A DNA stretch of 64,000 nucleotides from Nostoc flagelliforme FACHB-838 (GTDB lineage Bacteria > Cyanobacteriota > Cyanobacteriia > Cyanobacteriales > Nostocaceae): assembly GCF_014698065.1 (NCBI RefSeq), contig NZ_JACJSI010000005.1, positions 62,001-126,000 of the forward strand, in the 5' to 3' direction. Numbering within the stretch: the first letter of the stretch is position 1; every line of letters begins with the position of its first letter. Under the pieces are notes generated by a model. The model had not been told where the DNA came from, searched no databases, and saw only the letters and a program-made list of their open reading frames with translations. The position numbers and the translations under genes were made by a program. Positions 55,382-64,000 of this stretch are shown piece by piece.

Positions 55382-56620
55382 GTGATTCAATGGAAATCCA
55401 ACCATACAGGCTTTACAGAAACAATTGTTAGTGGGTCAAACCCCATTAGCACAGCGAAGATTATTGGTTCAAATCATGCCGTAGAATCGCACAATGCGGA
55501 GGATTATTCTTTGGGCTTATCTCAAGAAGACTTTACGCTTGAAGATAGCCAAGCAGCGTCTTCTTGGATAAAAGCTGATGTTAGTTGTGCTAATGATTCA
55601 TTGGTCTCTAGAACACTACAAGCTAAAGGTTCTAAAGTGAATGGGTTGGATTTAGATCCACCGAAGGTTTTAGTCGTTGACGATCATGCCGCCAGTCGCA
55701 TGACTGCTGTTGCCCTCTTGGGAATGGAAGGATACGAAGTAATTGAGGCGGACAGTGGTTCTATTGTTGTGGGATTAGTAACACAAAAACAACCAGATTT
55801 GATTTTGCTGGATGTAATGATGCCGGGAATGGATGGATTTGAAGTGTGCCAATTGCTCAAACAGGATGAGCAGACTAGGCTAATTCCAGTGATTTTTATT
55901 ACGGCATTAAATGACAGGCGATCGCGCATTCGGGGAATTGAGGTTGGGGCAGATGATTTTCTCACCAAACCCTTTGATCGTGTGGAACTGGCGGCGCGTG
56001 TAAAATCTTTGGTGCGGCAGAAGCGTCTGAACGAAGATTTAGACCATGCCGAACAAGTACTCTTTTCCATTGCCATGTCGATTGAAAGTCGCGATCCCAA
56101 TACAGGCAACCATTGTCAACGCCTAGTAAAACTGGGACAAGTTTTTGGTGAATACCTCAACCTCTCACGCTACCAAATTCGAGATTTGAGGTGGGGTGGT
56201 TATCTCCACGATATCGGTAAGGTGGGTATTCCCGATGCAGTGTTGCTGAAAAAAGGTAAACTCACCCCCCAAGATTGGCAGATTATGCAGCAGCACGTTC
56301 TGATTGGAGAAAAAATCTGTCAGCCACTACGCAGTATGCGGGGTGTTATTCCAATTATTCGTCATCACCATGAACGCTGGGATGGTTCAGGCTACCCTGA
56401 TAGGCTCAAGGGGGATGATATTCCCTACCTAGCGCAAGTATTTCAGTTAGTTGATATTTATGATGCTCTGACTAGCGAACGACCTTACAAAAGAGCTTTT
56501 ACATCAACAGAAGCACTTTTAGCGATGCAAGCAGAAACCGATGGCGGTTGGCGTAGTCCCAAACTAATGCAGCAATTCACAGAGTTTATTAGCTCCGGTG
56601 AGAAAAATTTTAGAAAGTAA
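55382..56620 (+). CDS. Response regulator with HD-GYP domain
   Basis: 412 residues from the GTG at 55382, chosen because GGAGGGAG lies 12-19 nt upstream; the frame also opens at a GTG at 55355. A variable N-terminal 95 residues is followed by a receiver (VLVVDDHAASR, phosphoacceptor Asp in LILLDVMMPGMDG, LTKPF) and then an HD-GYP domain. The HD motif is HDIGKVGIPDAVLL, and the GYP motif is RHHHERWDGSGYPD. Both are intact, so cyclic-di-GMP phosphodiesterase activity is expected. It should lower c-di-GMP in response to a kinase that is not adjacent. Confidence 0.9.
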   Translation: MIQWKSNHTGFTETIVSGSNPISTAKIIGSNHAVESHNAEDYSLGLSQEDFTLEDSQAASSWIKADVSCANDSLVSRTLQAKGSKVNGLDLDPPKVLVVDDHAASRMTAVALLGMEGYEVIEADSGSIVVGLVTQKQPDLILLDVMMPGMDGFEVCQLLKQDEQTRLIPVIFITALNDRRSRIRGIEVGADDFLTKPFDRVELAARVKSLVRQKRLNEDLDHAEQVLFSIAMSIESRDPNTGNHCQRLVKLGQVFGEYLNLSRYQIRDLRWGGYLHDIGKVGIPDAVLLKKGKLTPQDWQIMQQHVLIGEKICQPLRSMRGVIPIIRHHHERWDGSGYPDRLKGDDIPYLAQVFQLVDIYDALTSERPYKRAFTSTEALLAMQAETDGGWRSPKLMQQFTEFISSGEKNFRK

Positions 56621-56822
56621 GGAGTAACGATTTGTAACTGCTGCAATGAACGCTAATTGGTATTATTGTAATTTCTGCCTTTGATGAGTAAACTTCTCCT
56701 AACTTTTTAATTCTGGCTCCTTTAATTTTCACTCTTTTATGATTAGCTGGTATGATTTGAGCCTAGATTTTAAAGTACCAAAAGCATTAATCATAATTTT
56801 ACTGATAGCTGATAGCTAATTT

Positions 56823-58175
56823 ATGGTAGTTGTAGCAATTTTAGCGGCGGGACGTGGCACACGCATGAAATCAAGCTTACCCAAGGTTTTACATTCTTTG
56901 GGTGGGCGATCGTTAGTAGAGAGAGTTCTCGAAAGCGTAGAACCACTTTCCCCCTCACGGCGAATCGTGATTGTGGGTTATCAGTCCGAGGAAGTGCAAG
57001 CCGCCATGCATTCAATTCCCAGTTTGGAGTTTGTTGAACAGACTGTGCAATTGGGAACAGGTCATGCTATCCAACAATTACTTCCTCACTTAGAAGATTA
57101 CACTGGGGATTTATTGATCCTTAACGGCGATTTACCGCTGATACGCAGCGAAACCCTCAAGGAGATGTTACAAACTCACGCCCAAAATCAGAACTCTGCC
57201 ACAATTCTCACCTCACACTTACCTGACCCCACAGGCTACGGGCGCGTTTTTTGTAACGATGAAAATATTGTGCAGCAAATGCTCGAACACAAAGATTGTA
57301 CTGTTGCTCAAAGAGAAAATCAGCGGATTAACGCTGGAGTTTATTGCTTCCGTTGGCCAGATTTAGCAAAGGTGTTGCCCCACCTCCAGCCAAACAATGC
57401 CCAAAAAGAATACTATCTGACTGATGCCGTCATTCAGGTGGGAAAAGTTATGGCAGTGGATGTGAAAGATTACCAAGAAATTCTCGGCATTAACGATCGC
57501 TTGCAACTGGCAACAGCATACGAAATTTTGCAAAAACGGGTCAAAGAGAAATGGATGCTGGCAGGTGTCACCCTCATCGACCCCGCAAGCATCACCATTG
57601 ATGAAACAGTAGAGTTACAGCCAGATGTAATTATTGAACCTCAAACTCACCTGCGAGGAAATACCGTTATTCAAACCGGAAGTCACATTGGGCCGGGAAG
57701 TTTAATTGAAAATAGCCAGCTGAGTGAAAATGTCACAGTGCAGTATTCAGTCGTAATAAATAGCATAGTGCAGGCGGGAAGTCGAATTGGCCCTTATACG
57801 CATTTGCGCGGTCAGGTACAGGTGGGTGCTGGCTGCCGTGTGGGGAATTTTGTGGAATTGAAAAATACGCAATTAGGCGATCGCACTAATGCGGCACATT
57901 TGTCATATATAGGTGATACCGTTGTCGGCAATAAGGTGAATATTGGCGCAGGTACAATTATTGCCAACTATGACGGCGTGAAAAAACACCGTACCAAAAT
58001 AGGCGATCGCACGAAAACTGGTGCTAATAGCGTTTTAGTGGCTCCAGTCACCTTGGGAGATGATGTCTATATTGCAGCTGGTTCTACAGTCACAGAAGAT
58101 GTACCTGATGATTCTCTGGTGATTGCCCGTAGTCGTCAGGTGGTGAAACCTGCTTGGCGCAAAAAGAGCCAATAA
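56823..58175 (+). CDS. glmU: Bifunctional UDP-GlcNAc pyrophosphorylase / GlcN-1-P acetyltransferase
   Basis: 450 residues. It makes UDP-GlcNAc for peptidoglycan and lipopolysaccharide. The N-terminal half is the uridyltransferase ([23 protein letters not shown], then LGTGHAIQQ and [12 protein letters not shown]). The C-terminal half (from about 245) is a left-handed beta-helix acetyltransferase with repeating hexapeptides, and the active-site region [21 protein letters not shown]. Standard length, and both halves intact. The start is the ATG at 56823. It is downstream of, and 200 nt from, the HD-GYP gene; no operon sign. Confidence 0.96.
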   Translation: MVVVAILAAGRGTRMKSSLPKVLHSLGGRSLVERVLESVEPLSPSRRIVIVGYQSEEVQAAMHSIPSLEFVEQTVQLGTGHAIQQLLPHLEDYTGDLLILNGDLPLIRSETLKEMLQTHAQNQNSATILTSHLPDPTGYGRVFCNDENIVQQMLEHKDCTVAQRENQRINAGVYCFRWPDLAKVLPHLQPNNAQKEYYLTDAVIQVGKVMAVDVKDYQEILGINDRLQLATAYEILQKRVKEKWMLAGVTLIDPASITIDETVELQPDVIIEPQTHLRGNTVIQTGSHIGPGSLIENSQLSENVTVQYSVVINSIVQAGSRIGPYTHLRGQVQVGAGCRVGNFVELKNTQLGDRTNAAHLSYIGDTVVGNKVNIGAGTIIANYDGVKKHRTKIGDRTKTGANSVLVAPVTLGDDVYIAAGSTVTEDVPDDSLVIARSRQVVKPAWRKKSQ

Positions 58176-58284
58176 AGCGATAATTAAATCATCAGATTAG
58201 CTGATTCAACTAAAGGTACTAATGGTTTCTATAGTTTTAGCTTGTCCCATTTGAGTCATCAGAGCAAAACAAACACAATTTAGT

Positions 58285-58707
58285 ATGGAAGAGCTGCTAG
58301 AACTTAGGCAATTTCTAGAACAAGGCAAAATCCATGAGGCGTTGCTGTTGGTGGATGAGTTAGAAGAAATGAGCCTCAGTGACAAAATCAATAAAATTGA
58401 TAGTTATGGAGTAATTCTGCTCATCCATTTAATTAAACAAAACGCTGAAAAACGTTCTACTCGCTCTTGGGATGTTTCTATAGAAAATACAGTGCGTGAA
58501 ATCAACAAAATAAACAAGCGCCGCAAATCTGGTGGTTATTACTTGAATCAGGCAGAATTAATCGATATTCTGCAACAAGGATATCAAGTGGCACTAAAAA
58601 GAGCGGCGCTAGAAGCTTTTGAGGGGCGTTATGAAGCCCAAGAATTAGCTGCAATGGTTGACCAGGAAGAAATCTTAACTCAGGCGCTAGAATTTATTCA
58701 ACAATAG
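58285..58707 (+). CDS. DUF29 domain-containing protein
   Basis: 140 residues, helical. It begins EELLELRQFLEQGKIHEALLLVDELEEMSLSDK and continues GVILLIHLIKQNAEKRSTRSWDVSIENTVREINKINKRR, the usual DUF29 pattern found almost only in cyanobacteria. Function unknown. The last 10 nt overlap the end of the convergent peptidase gene. Confidence 0.8.
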   Translation: MEELLELRQFLEQGKIHEALLLVDELEEMSLSDKINKIDSYGVILLIHLIKQNAEKRSTRSWDVSIENTVREINKINKRRKSGGYYLNQAELIDILQQGYQVALKRAALEAFEGRYEAQELAAMVDQEEILTQALEFIQQ

Positions 58708-59651
58708 CCAATCAATTCACTATCATTCCATTCCAAAGTGTCGCCAATTTTTTCGCCGTCGTGGTAGGCGGCGAGTAAAATTTCGCTAGTTTTCCCCCAA
58801 GCGATCGCTCCACTAACATCTAAAGCGATCGCTCCCAAATCCCGTTTATTCTGATGTGCTTCTCCAAAGGATCGCTGCATCGCCTCCTTCAGAGACATCC
58901 CATCAGTGACACGTACTACAATCCGGGGAGCTAAACACTCATCAATGATATCTTCCCCAATGCCAGTACAACTAACACCAGCATTACTAGTTGCGTAATT
59001 ACCTGCTGGCATTGCCGAATCACTTACCCTGCCAATCCGCTCAAAACCCTTACCACCAGTAGAAGTGCCAGCAGCTAACTTACCAGATGCATCTAAAGCT
59101 ACTACACCGATAGTGCCGCGTCCAGCATTGCTAGTTTCTAGCAATTCGGGTTCTGCTACCACGCCAGCCATTGCGCTTTTAAAATTATCCTGGCGTTCTT
59201 GTATCCACTCTTGTAATCGCAAATCAGTTAAAGCGTTATAGCTGGGAAGTTGCATTTCCCGCGCCAACTCAGCCGATCCGAAATCTGATAGTACTCGGTC
59301 TGGTGAGTTTTGTAAGAATTGTGCCAACTCAATGGGATTTTTCACCCGCGAAATATTAATCACACCACTAAACCGCCCTAATGCGCCATCCATCAGGGAA
59401 GCACTCATGCGGATTTGTCCATCAGATTGCAATACTGAACCAGTACCAGCATTAAAACGGGGGTTATCTTCGAGCATTTGGCAACCCTGCACCACCGCCT
59501 CAGAAGCAGTTGCTCCTGACAATAGCCGAGAATAGACTTCTTCTATTACTGTATGGAGCGATCGACGCACCGCCTCTAATCCTCCTTTACCGTGGAGAGA
59601 ACTACCAGCCCCCCCATGAATAATTAATTTAGGTTGCATCTGTGACTCCAT
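58698..59651 (-). CDS. iaaA: Isoaspartyl peptidase / L-asparaginase (Ntn hydrolase)
   Basis: 317 residues. Type III plant-type asparaginase that cleaves isoaspartyl peptides and asparagine. It is made as a precursor that self-cleaves before Thr180 (NAGRGTIGVVALDASG), producing the nucleophilic Thr at the new N-terminus. The other conserved parts are IHGGAGSSLHGKGG, NAGTGSVLQSDGQI, SDSAMPAGNYAT and the GTSTGG segment. It starts one base from the DUF2256 stop (TAATG), so the two are translationally coupled. Confidence 0.93.
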   Translation of the reverse strand: MESQMQPKLIIHGGAGSSLHGKGGLEAVRRSLHTVIEEVYSRLLSGATASEAVVQGCQMLEDNPRFNAGTGSVLQSDGQIRMSASLMDGALGRFSGVINISRVKNPIELAQFLQNSPDRVLSDFGSAELAREMQLPSYNALTDLRLQEWIQERQDNFKSAMAGVVAEPELLETSNAGRGTIGVVALDASGKLAAGTSTGGKGFERIGRVSDSAMPAGNYATSNAGVSCTGIGEDIIDECLAPRIVVRVTDGMSLKEAMQRSFGEAHQNKRDLGAIALDVSGAIAWGKTSEILLAAYHDGEKIGDTLEWNDSELIGYC

Positions 59652-59845
59652 TAATCTCTTGCGCTATTTGCGTCTGTATTGCGGTTAGTTTCATTTTGAG
59701 CTTCAGAACGGCGACGACGACAACGTTCTGAGCAGTATTTCACATCGTCCCAACAATCTTGCCACTTTTTACGCCATGTAAAAGGACGTTGACATACCGG
59801 ACAGATTTTTGTCGGTAGGTCAGATTTAGAACGAACACGTCCCAT
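59651..59845 (-). CDS. DUF2256 zinc-ribbon protein
   Basis: 64 residues from the ATG at complement 59843-59845; longer frames upstream encode no conserved part. Two pairs of cysteines, CPVC and YCSERC, form a small zinc-binding knot ([34 protein letters not shown]), followed by a basic tail. The family is widespread and uncharacterised; nucleic acid or protein binding is a guess. Its stop codon TAA shares a base with the ATG of the next gene. Confidence 0.85.
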   Translation of the reverse strand: MGRVRSKSDLPTKICPVCQRPFTWRKKWQDCWDDVKYCSERCRRRRSEAQNETNRNTDANSARD

Positions 59846-60024
59846 AAAAATATTGTGTATGTAAGAGTTTAATTTCTGAGAGAGATGGAAGATAATTATA
59901 ACCAGTTTGCTATAAAGTGAGGATAGTCTTAGCAAACAAATGTTTTGTCAATCTATCTTTAGAATTACTTCTTACTTATTTCCTACAGCAATTAGGCACA
60001 AGCAACGTAAAAACGTAGGTGCTT

Positions 60025-60105
60025 CTCTACGAGACGCTACGCGTAGCTTGCTTCCACGAAGTGGTACGGCTTGCCGCAGGCTACCGCAGAGGACGCAGAG
60101 AACAC
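60025..60105. repeat. Dispersed palindromic repeat
   Basis: GAGACGCTACGCGTAGC and ACGAAGTGGTACGGCTTGCC-type sequence between the DUF2256 and SUKH genes. Equivalent patches are at 5525-5620 and 14950-15022. Not coding. Confidence 0.55.
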
Positions 60106-60150
60106 AGAGAAATGAAAGTTTGAAAGGTTTTTTGCGTAAGTCCTATAAAG

Positions 60151-60828
60151 TTAAGTTTCGCAAGACTGGCGAATTTGATCCAAACTTCGGTTGAGCCAGT
60201 CTTCATACCAATCATAAAAACTCAAAGGCTGCTCCTCATCACTATCGGGATAAAAATCATCAGGGTTGATGTCATGGAACGCATTACAAAAAGTCAAAGA
60301 AGTAGGATATATCCCATTATCATTAGTACGGTCATCTATCCAAATTTTTCCTGGCTGCTCTCCGGTAACAACTAACATTGCATAAATTCCACAACCATAA
60401 TTTGTAATAGTGAGAGTGCCATGAATAAACTTATCATCAACGTAAGCATCACGGTTGGCATTAAGACCCGTATTATTCTTGACAATCAAATCTAAATTAT
60501 TCCAGGCTTCTGTCAAAGGAAATGGTTTAGAAAGAATCTCGTATTTCTCTTGGTATAGTTTTTCTGAAATCACATCTTTATACTCAATTCCCAACAGTCC
60601 AGATAACCCGTATCCTGGCCCAGCACCACCATTACCAACTTCTAAGAGAAAGTTTCGATATTCGCCTGGTAGTATAATATTGTATCTGGACTCAAACACT
60701 TGAATATCTTTGTTACTCAAGCAAGGTTTAAATTGATATTGGTGTGATTCTGAGCCAAAAACCTCAAATGTAGCGTCTAAAATAGCTAATTGAGTTAGCT
60801 TTTTCTTTAATTGTAAAACTTTATTCAT
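60151..60828 (-). CDS. SMI1/KNR4 (SUKH) family protein
   Basis: 225 residues. The SUKH fold is recognised from the core FESRYNIILPGEYRNFLLEVGNGGAGPGYGL, the strand IHGTLTITNYGCGIYAMLVVTGEQPGKIWID, and the C-terminal SFYDWYEDWLNRSL. In bacteria many SUKH proteins are immunity proteins for contact-dependent or nuclease toxins. No toxin, Rhs or T6SS gene is adjacent, so it may be an orphan immunity gene or have another role. Start at complement 60826-60828. Confidence 0.8.
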   Translation of the reverse strand: MNKVLQLKKKLTQLAILDATFEVFGSESHQYQFKPCLSNKDIQVFESRYNIILPGEYRNFLLEVGNGGAGPGYGLSGLLGIEYKDVISEKLYQEKYEILSKPFPLTEAWNNLDLIVKNNTGLNANRDAYVDDKFIHGTLTITNYGCGIYAMLVVTGEQPGKIWIDDRTNDNGIYPTSLTFCNAFHDINPDDFYPDSDEEQPLSFYDWYEDWLNRSLDQIRQSCET

Positions 60829-60950
60829 TATGCGCTCCAGAATTTGATGGTGGCGCTGCCATATTTTAGATATGGGTCGCTTTTTGCGTCTATGCTGATG
60901 GTGAAGCCAGAGGTAGTATTAAGAGAAGAATGAATTAAGCTTTGCTTGTA

Positions 60951-62408
60951 ATGACTCTGGCTGAAACTCCGAACTACAAAAATTCTAACAATCCTTTTCT
61001 CTCCCTCAACTACGAAAGCGCCTTAGAATCTCTAGGCGGTGACTACTACGATGAGGTTGCAGCAGCGGAATTCCCCCAACACATCCTGCGTTGGCGCAAC
61101 GATGAACTATTACCCCGTTTCGGTCTAGACCCCCAAGTAGTCAAAGACGAAGATTTTATCACAGCCTTTGGCCAATTTCAGGGGCGCAAACCCTTGTTAG
61201 CACTGCGTTACCACGGCTATCAATTTGGTGAATATAATGGGCAGTTAGGTGATGGTAGAGGCTTTCTCTACGGGCAAGTACGCGCCAATGATGGCGAATT
61301 GTACGATTTTGGTACTAAAGGTTCTGGGAGAACGCCCTACTCCCGTGGTGGCGATGGTATGCTCACGCTCAAAGGTGGGGTGCGGGAAGTTCTGGCTGCG
61401 GAAGCACTGCACTATTTGGGTGTACGTACTTCGCGCTGTCTGAGCATGATTGAAACAGGTTTACCACTCTGGCGGGGCGATGAACCTTCGCCTACTCGTT
61501 CTTCTGTGATGATTAGAATGAGCAGTTCTCATATTCGGTTTGGCACTTTTGAGCGACTGCACTATTTTCAGCGTCCAGATTTAACTAAGAAGTTATTAGA
61601 CCATGTAATTGAACAGTATTATCGAAACTTAAATACTGAACAAGATAAATACGCCCTGTTTTACGCCCAATTAGTTAAACGGGTCGCAGAACTAGTAGCG
61701 CAGTGGATGACGGCTGGCTTTTGTCATGCAGTCTTGAATACTGACAATATGTCGATTACAGGAGAAAGTTTTGACTATGGCCCTTATGCATTTATCCCTA
61801 CTTATGACCCATACTTTATAGCTGCATATTTTGACTATTCTGGACGCTACTGTTACAGTAATCAACCAATTATTTGCAAGCTGAATTTAGAAATGCTCCA
61901 GGAACCCTTTAAGGCAATTATTGATAAAGGCGATATGGAGGCTAGTTTAGCTAGGTTTGATGAATATTATCAAGCTGAATACACTTCTTTGATGTTGAAA
62001 AAGTTGGGTTTTGTGGGATTGCAACATCCACAAGCTGAAGAACTCTTAAATCTGACGATTGAATTCCTGAAAGCGAGTCAAGTTGGTTATCATCAATTCT
62101 TCTATGATATGGCTCGCACTTTTTCATCTAAATGGCGAGATGAACCAGGTTTTGTAATGAACAGTTCAAATATTGTACCAGTACCAGGTGCATCGACAAT
62201 TTTTGATGATTGGTGCATACTATACCATAAAATCTTGAATGATTTTGATAGCGATCGCTCCGATTTAATTGCTCAAACTCTCGCTGTTCATAATCCCAAA
62301 ACGGCATTATTAAGACCTGTAATTGAATCTATTTGGGAAGCAATTGCTCAGGAAGATAACTGGCAACCTTTTTATGAGTTAATCAAGGCAATTCAGTCTC
62401 GGAAATAG
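60951..62408 (+). CDS. selO: Protein adenylyltransferase SelO (YdiU/UPF0061)
   Basis: 485 residues from the ATG at 60951, three codons after a possible TTG. Pseudokinase-fold enzyme that AMPylates proteins under oxidative stress. Typical parts are [30 protein letters not shown], the [35 protein letters not shown] catalytic region and the metal-binding [24 protein letters not shown], with the Asn/Asp of the D-F-G-like site. Bacterial members lack the C-terminal selenocysteine. No neighbour suggests targets. Confidence 0.93.
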   Translation: MTLAETPNYKNSNNPFLSLNYESALESLGGDYYDEVAAAEFPQHILRWRNDELLPRFGLDPQVVKDEDFITAFGQFQGRKPLLALRYHGYQFGEYNGQLGDGRGFLYGQVRANDGELYDFGTKGSGRTPYSRGGDGMLTLKGGVREVLAAEALHYLGVRTSRCLSMIETGLPLWRGDEPSPTRSSVMIRMSSSHIRFGTFERLHYFQRPDLTKKLLDHVIEQYYRNLNTEQDKYALFYAQLVKRVAELVAQWMTAGFCHAVLNTDNMSITGESFDYGPYAFIPTYDPYFIAAYFDYSGRYCYSNQPIICKLNLEMLQEPFKAIIDKGDMEASLARFDEYYQAEYTSLMLKKLGFVGLQHPQAEELLNLTIEFLKASQVGYHQFFYDMARTFSSKWRDEPGFVMNSSNIVPVPGASTIFDDWCILYHKILNDFDSDRSDLIAQTLAVHNPKTALLRPVIESIWEAIAQEDNWQPFYELIKAIQSRK

Positions 62409-62480
62409 TTAAAAAGGGGGCATGGGGTATTGAGTATTAGTTATTTCTTCTCTGCTCCTCATCTTCCCCACTGCCAACTC

Positions 62481-64000
62481 CTAACTAAACTGCTGGGCAT
62501 GAAATCGCGCATAGCGATGCTCTAAGGCTAATAATTCTTCATGGGTTCCTGATTCGACAATTTGTCCTTGTTCAAGAACTAAAATGCGATCGCACCTCCT
62601 AACTGTCGATAAACGGTGAGCAATAATAAACACCGTTCGTTTTTCCATCAGTCTTTCTAGCGCTTCTTGTACTAGTGCTTCTGACTCGGAATCTAATGCT
62701 GATGTCGCCTCATCAAGAATCAAAATTTGGGGATTGAGCAAAACAGCACGAGCGATCGCAATTCTTTGTCTTTGTCCACCGGATAAGTTTACCCCACGCT
62801 CACCCACCCAAGTCTGATAACCTTCTGGCAGCTGACTAATAAACTGATGGGCATTTGCAATTTTTGCCGCCTCTATAACTGCTTTAATCTCAAAAACATC
62901 TTGTCCAAAGGCAATATTTTGAGCAATTGTCCCCGAAAACATGATGGTTTCTTGAGGGACAATCCCAATTTGCCGCCGCAGACTATGCAGCTTGACATCC
63001 CGAATATCAACACCGTCAATCAATATTTGACCAGCTTCGGGGTCGTAAAAACGGGGTAAAAGATTCACAAATGTGGTTTTACCAGCACCAGAAGCACCCA
63101 CAAGAGCGATCGCTTCACCTGGCGATACTAATAAACTGACATCTTTTAATACAGGCTCACCTGGTTTATAGGCAAAGGAAATATGACGATATTCTACTTT
63201 GCCTTTGACTGGGGGGAGAGCGATCGCATTTGTCTTTTCGATCACCGTCGGCTGAATTGCCATCAATTCAAAAACGCGGTCAACAGATGCTTCACCCTGC
63301 TTAAATTCGTTGTAGTTATTAGTAGTGTGACCAATGGGATCAATTAACAGCGCCGCCGCCGCCAAATAGCTGAAAAAACTCGCCACCGTCAAGTTGGCTT
63401 GGGAAATTTGCCACGCTCCCACAATCAGTAATGATAAGGCACTTAAGGCTTCCAGAAATCCGATGATCGGAATCTGAATCGCTTTCAGGCGTTCGGCTGA
63501 GTATTTGGCTTTGAGGCTGCGTTCTGCTTCATGACCAAAGCGGGCGATTTCGTAATTTTCGGCAGCAAAAGCCTGTACCAAACGAATACCGTTGAAAACT
63601 TCTGAAAGGATAGCTGATAAACCCGACACGCGGTTTTGACTTTTTAAGGAATATTTACGTAATCGTTCCCCAAACCAGCCAATTAAAATACCCATCAATG
63701 GTGCAATTATCACCGTTGCTAATGTCAGTTGCCAATTCAGGTAAATCATGTAAATCGGAATTGCCAGCAACTGCAAAATGCAGGGGATAAAGTCGTGAAA
63801 TGCTTTATTTACCACTTCGCCAACGCGGTCAACATCTTCGGTGAGGCGGTAAGATAAATCACCTGATTTTGCCGTTTCAAAATAGCTGAGATTTAGCTTT
63901 TGAAGATGGGCGTAGACTTGTTGGCGGAGATGAAAAGCAACTCTCAAAGCAGCTTTCGCCATGTACATATCTTGTATAGACTGAAACAAGCCTCTGACAA
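62481..64000 (-). CDS. ABC exporter, permease-ATPase fusion (lipid/multidrug type), partial
   Basis: The reading frame runs off the right edge: codons before the TTG at 63989 continue open to 64000, so the N-terminus is outside the window. At least 506 residues are visible. The membrane half (LSYRLTEDVDRVGEVVNKAFHD, then TLATVIIAPLMGILIGWFGE) precedes a complete ATPase: Walker A GASGAGKTT, signature LSGGQRQRIAIARA, Walker B ILILDEATSALDSES, H-loop IIAHRLST. It resembles MsbA-type lipid A or heterocyst glycolipid exporters, but the substrate cannot be assigned. Confidence 0.9.
   Translation of the reverse strand, partial: VRGLFQSIQDMYMAKAALRVAFHLRQQVYAHLQKLNLSYFETAKSGDLSYRLTEDVDRVGEVVNKAFHDFIPCILQLLAIPIYMIYLNWQLTLATVIIAPLMGILIGWFGERLRKYSLKSQNRVSGLSAILSEVFNGIRLVQAFAAENYEIARFGHEAERSLKAKYSAERLKAIQIPIIGFLEALSALSLLIVGAWQISQANLTVASFFSYLAAAALLIDPIGHTTNNYNEFKQGEASVDRVFELMAIQPTVIEKTNAIALPPVKGKVEYRHISFAYKPGEPVLKDVSLLVSPGEAIALVGASGAGKTTFVNLLPRFYDPEAGQILIDGVDIRDVKLHSLRRQIGIVPQETIMFSGTIAQNIAFGQDVFEIKAVIEAAKIANAHQFISQLPEGYQTWVGERGVNLSGGQRQRIAIARAVLLNPQILILDEATSALDSESEALVQEALERLMEKRTVFIIAHRLSTVRRCDRILVLEQGQIVESGTHEELLALEHRYARFHAQQFS

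Overview
The window reads as chromosome of a filamentous, Nostoc-like cyanobacterium (Nostocales). The signs are psbX, ycf66 and ycf19-type genes, a CyaC-type hybrid adenylate cyclase, KGK, DUF29, DUF2256, DUF3038/DUF4335 and Uma2 families typical of that group, frequent GCGATCGC (HIP1) octamers inside genes, and gene borders full of heptanucleotide repeats and small palindromic elements. Most of it is housekeeping and regulatory DNA in short, often divergent transcription units. There is no phage, transposase gene, CRISPR array or rRNA operon.

Layout. 1-1.2 kb is non-coding and carries a structured palindromic patch. 1.2-7.0 kb: sdhB; two adjacent TolB-like lipoproteins, each with only three beta-propeller blades; ycf66; a 39-codon psbX; a YggT/Ycf19 protein; accC. 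7.4-14.9 kb: tRNA-Leu(GAG), a UbiC-like chorismate lyase, a DUF3352 protein, the haem-handling cytochrome c assembly protein CcsA, KGK and Uma2 proteins, a broken TPR gene, an FMN-binding PPOX-fold protein and cysE. 15-23.3 kb: a 113-bp MITE-like element with 10-bp flanking direct repeats, a secreted PPC-like protein, an RppA/RppB-like two-component pair split by hisG, a 106-bp MITE, secreted and TPR proteins, a divergent sigma-70-like factor and a VOC-fold membrane protein. 23.4-30.2 kb: Uma2, then the phosphate operon pstS-pstC-pstA-pstB read leftward from a Pho box, then bioY and lspA rightward.

30.4-43.1 kb: a Pro/Thr-repeat secreted protein, an FHA-tethered class A penicillin-binding protein, the overlapping DUF3038-DUF4335 pair, apt, a DppB-type permease, tRNA-Gly(TCC), a TonB-like protein with an 8-residue repeat, and cyaC. 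44-53.8 kb: a GNAT acetyltransferase, an unrecognised protein with a helix-turn-helix-like tail, hisC, a YqiA-like esterase, glutathione reductase, a FecR-domain protein with long proline repeats divergent from a beta-barrel protein, and a rhodanese. 53.8-64 kb: an MnmD-like methyltransferase carrying an in-frame insertion, an HD-GYP response regulator, glmU, DUF29, an isoaspartyl peptidase coupled to DUF2256, a SUKH protein, selO, and a lipid-type ABC exporter cut by the right edge.

I see no obviously new multi-gene system. The best leads are the DUF3038/DUF4335 pair, whose second member has an internal tandem duplication; the twin half-propeller lipoproteins; the FecR/beta-barrel divergon; and several unassigned perfect hairpins and MITEs.
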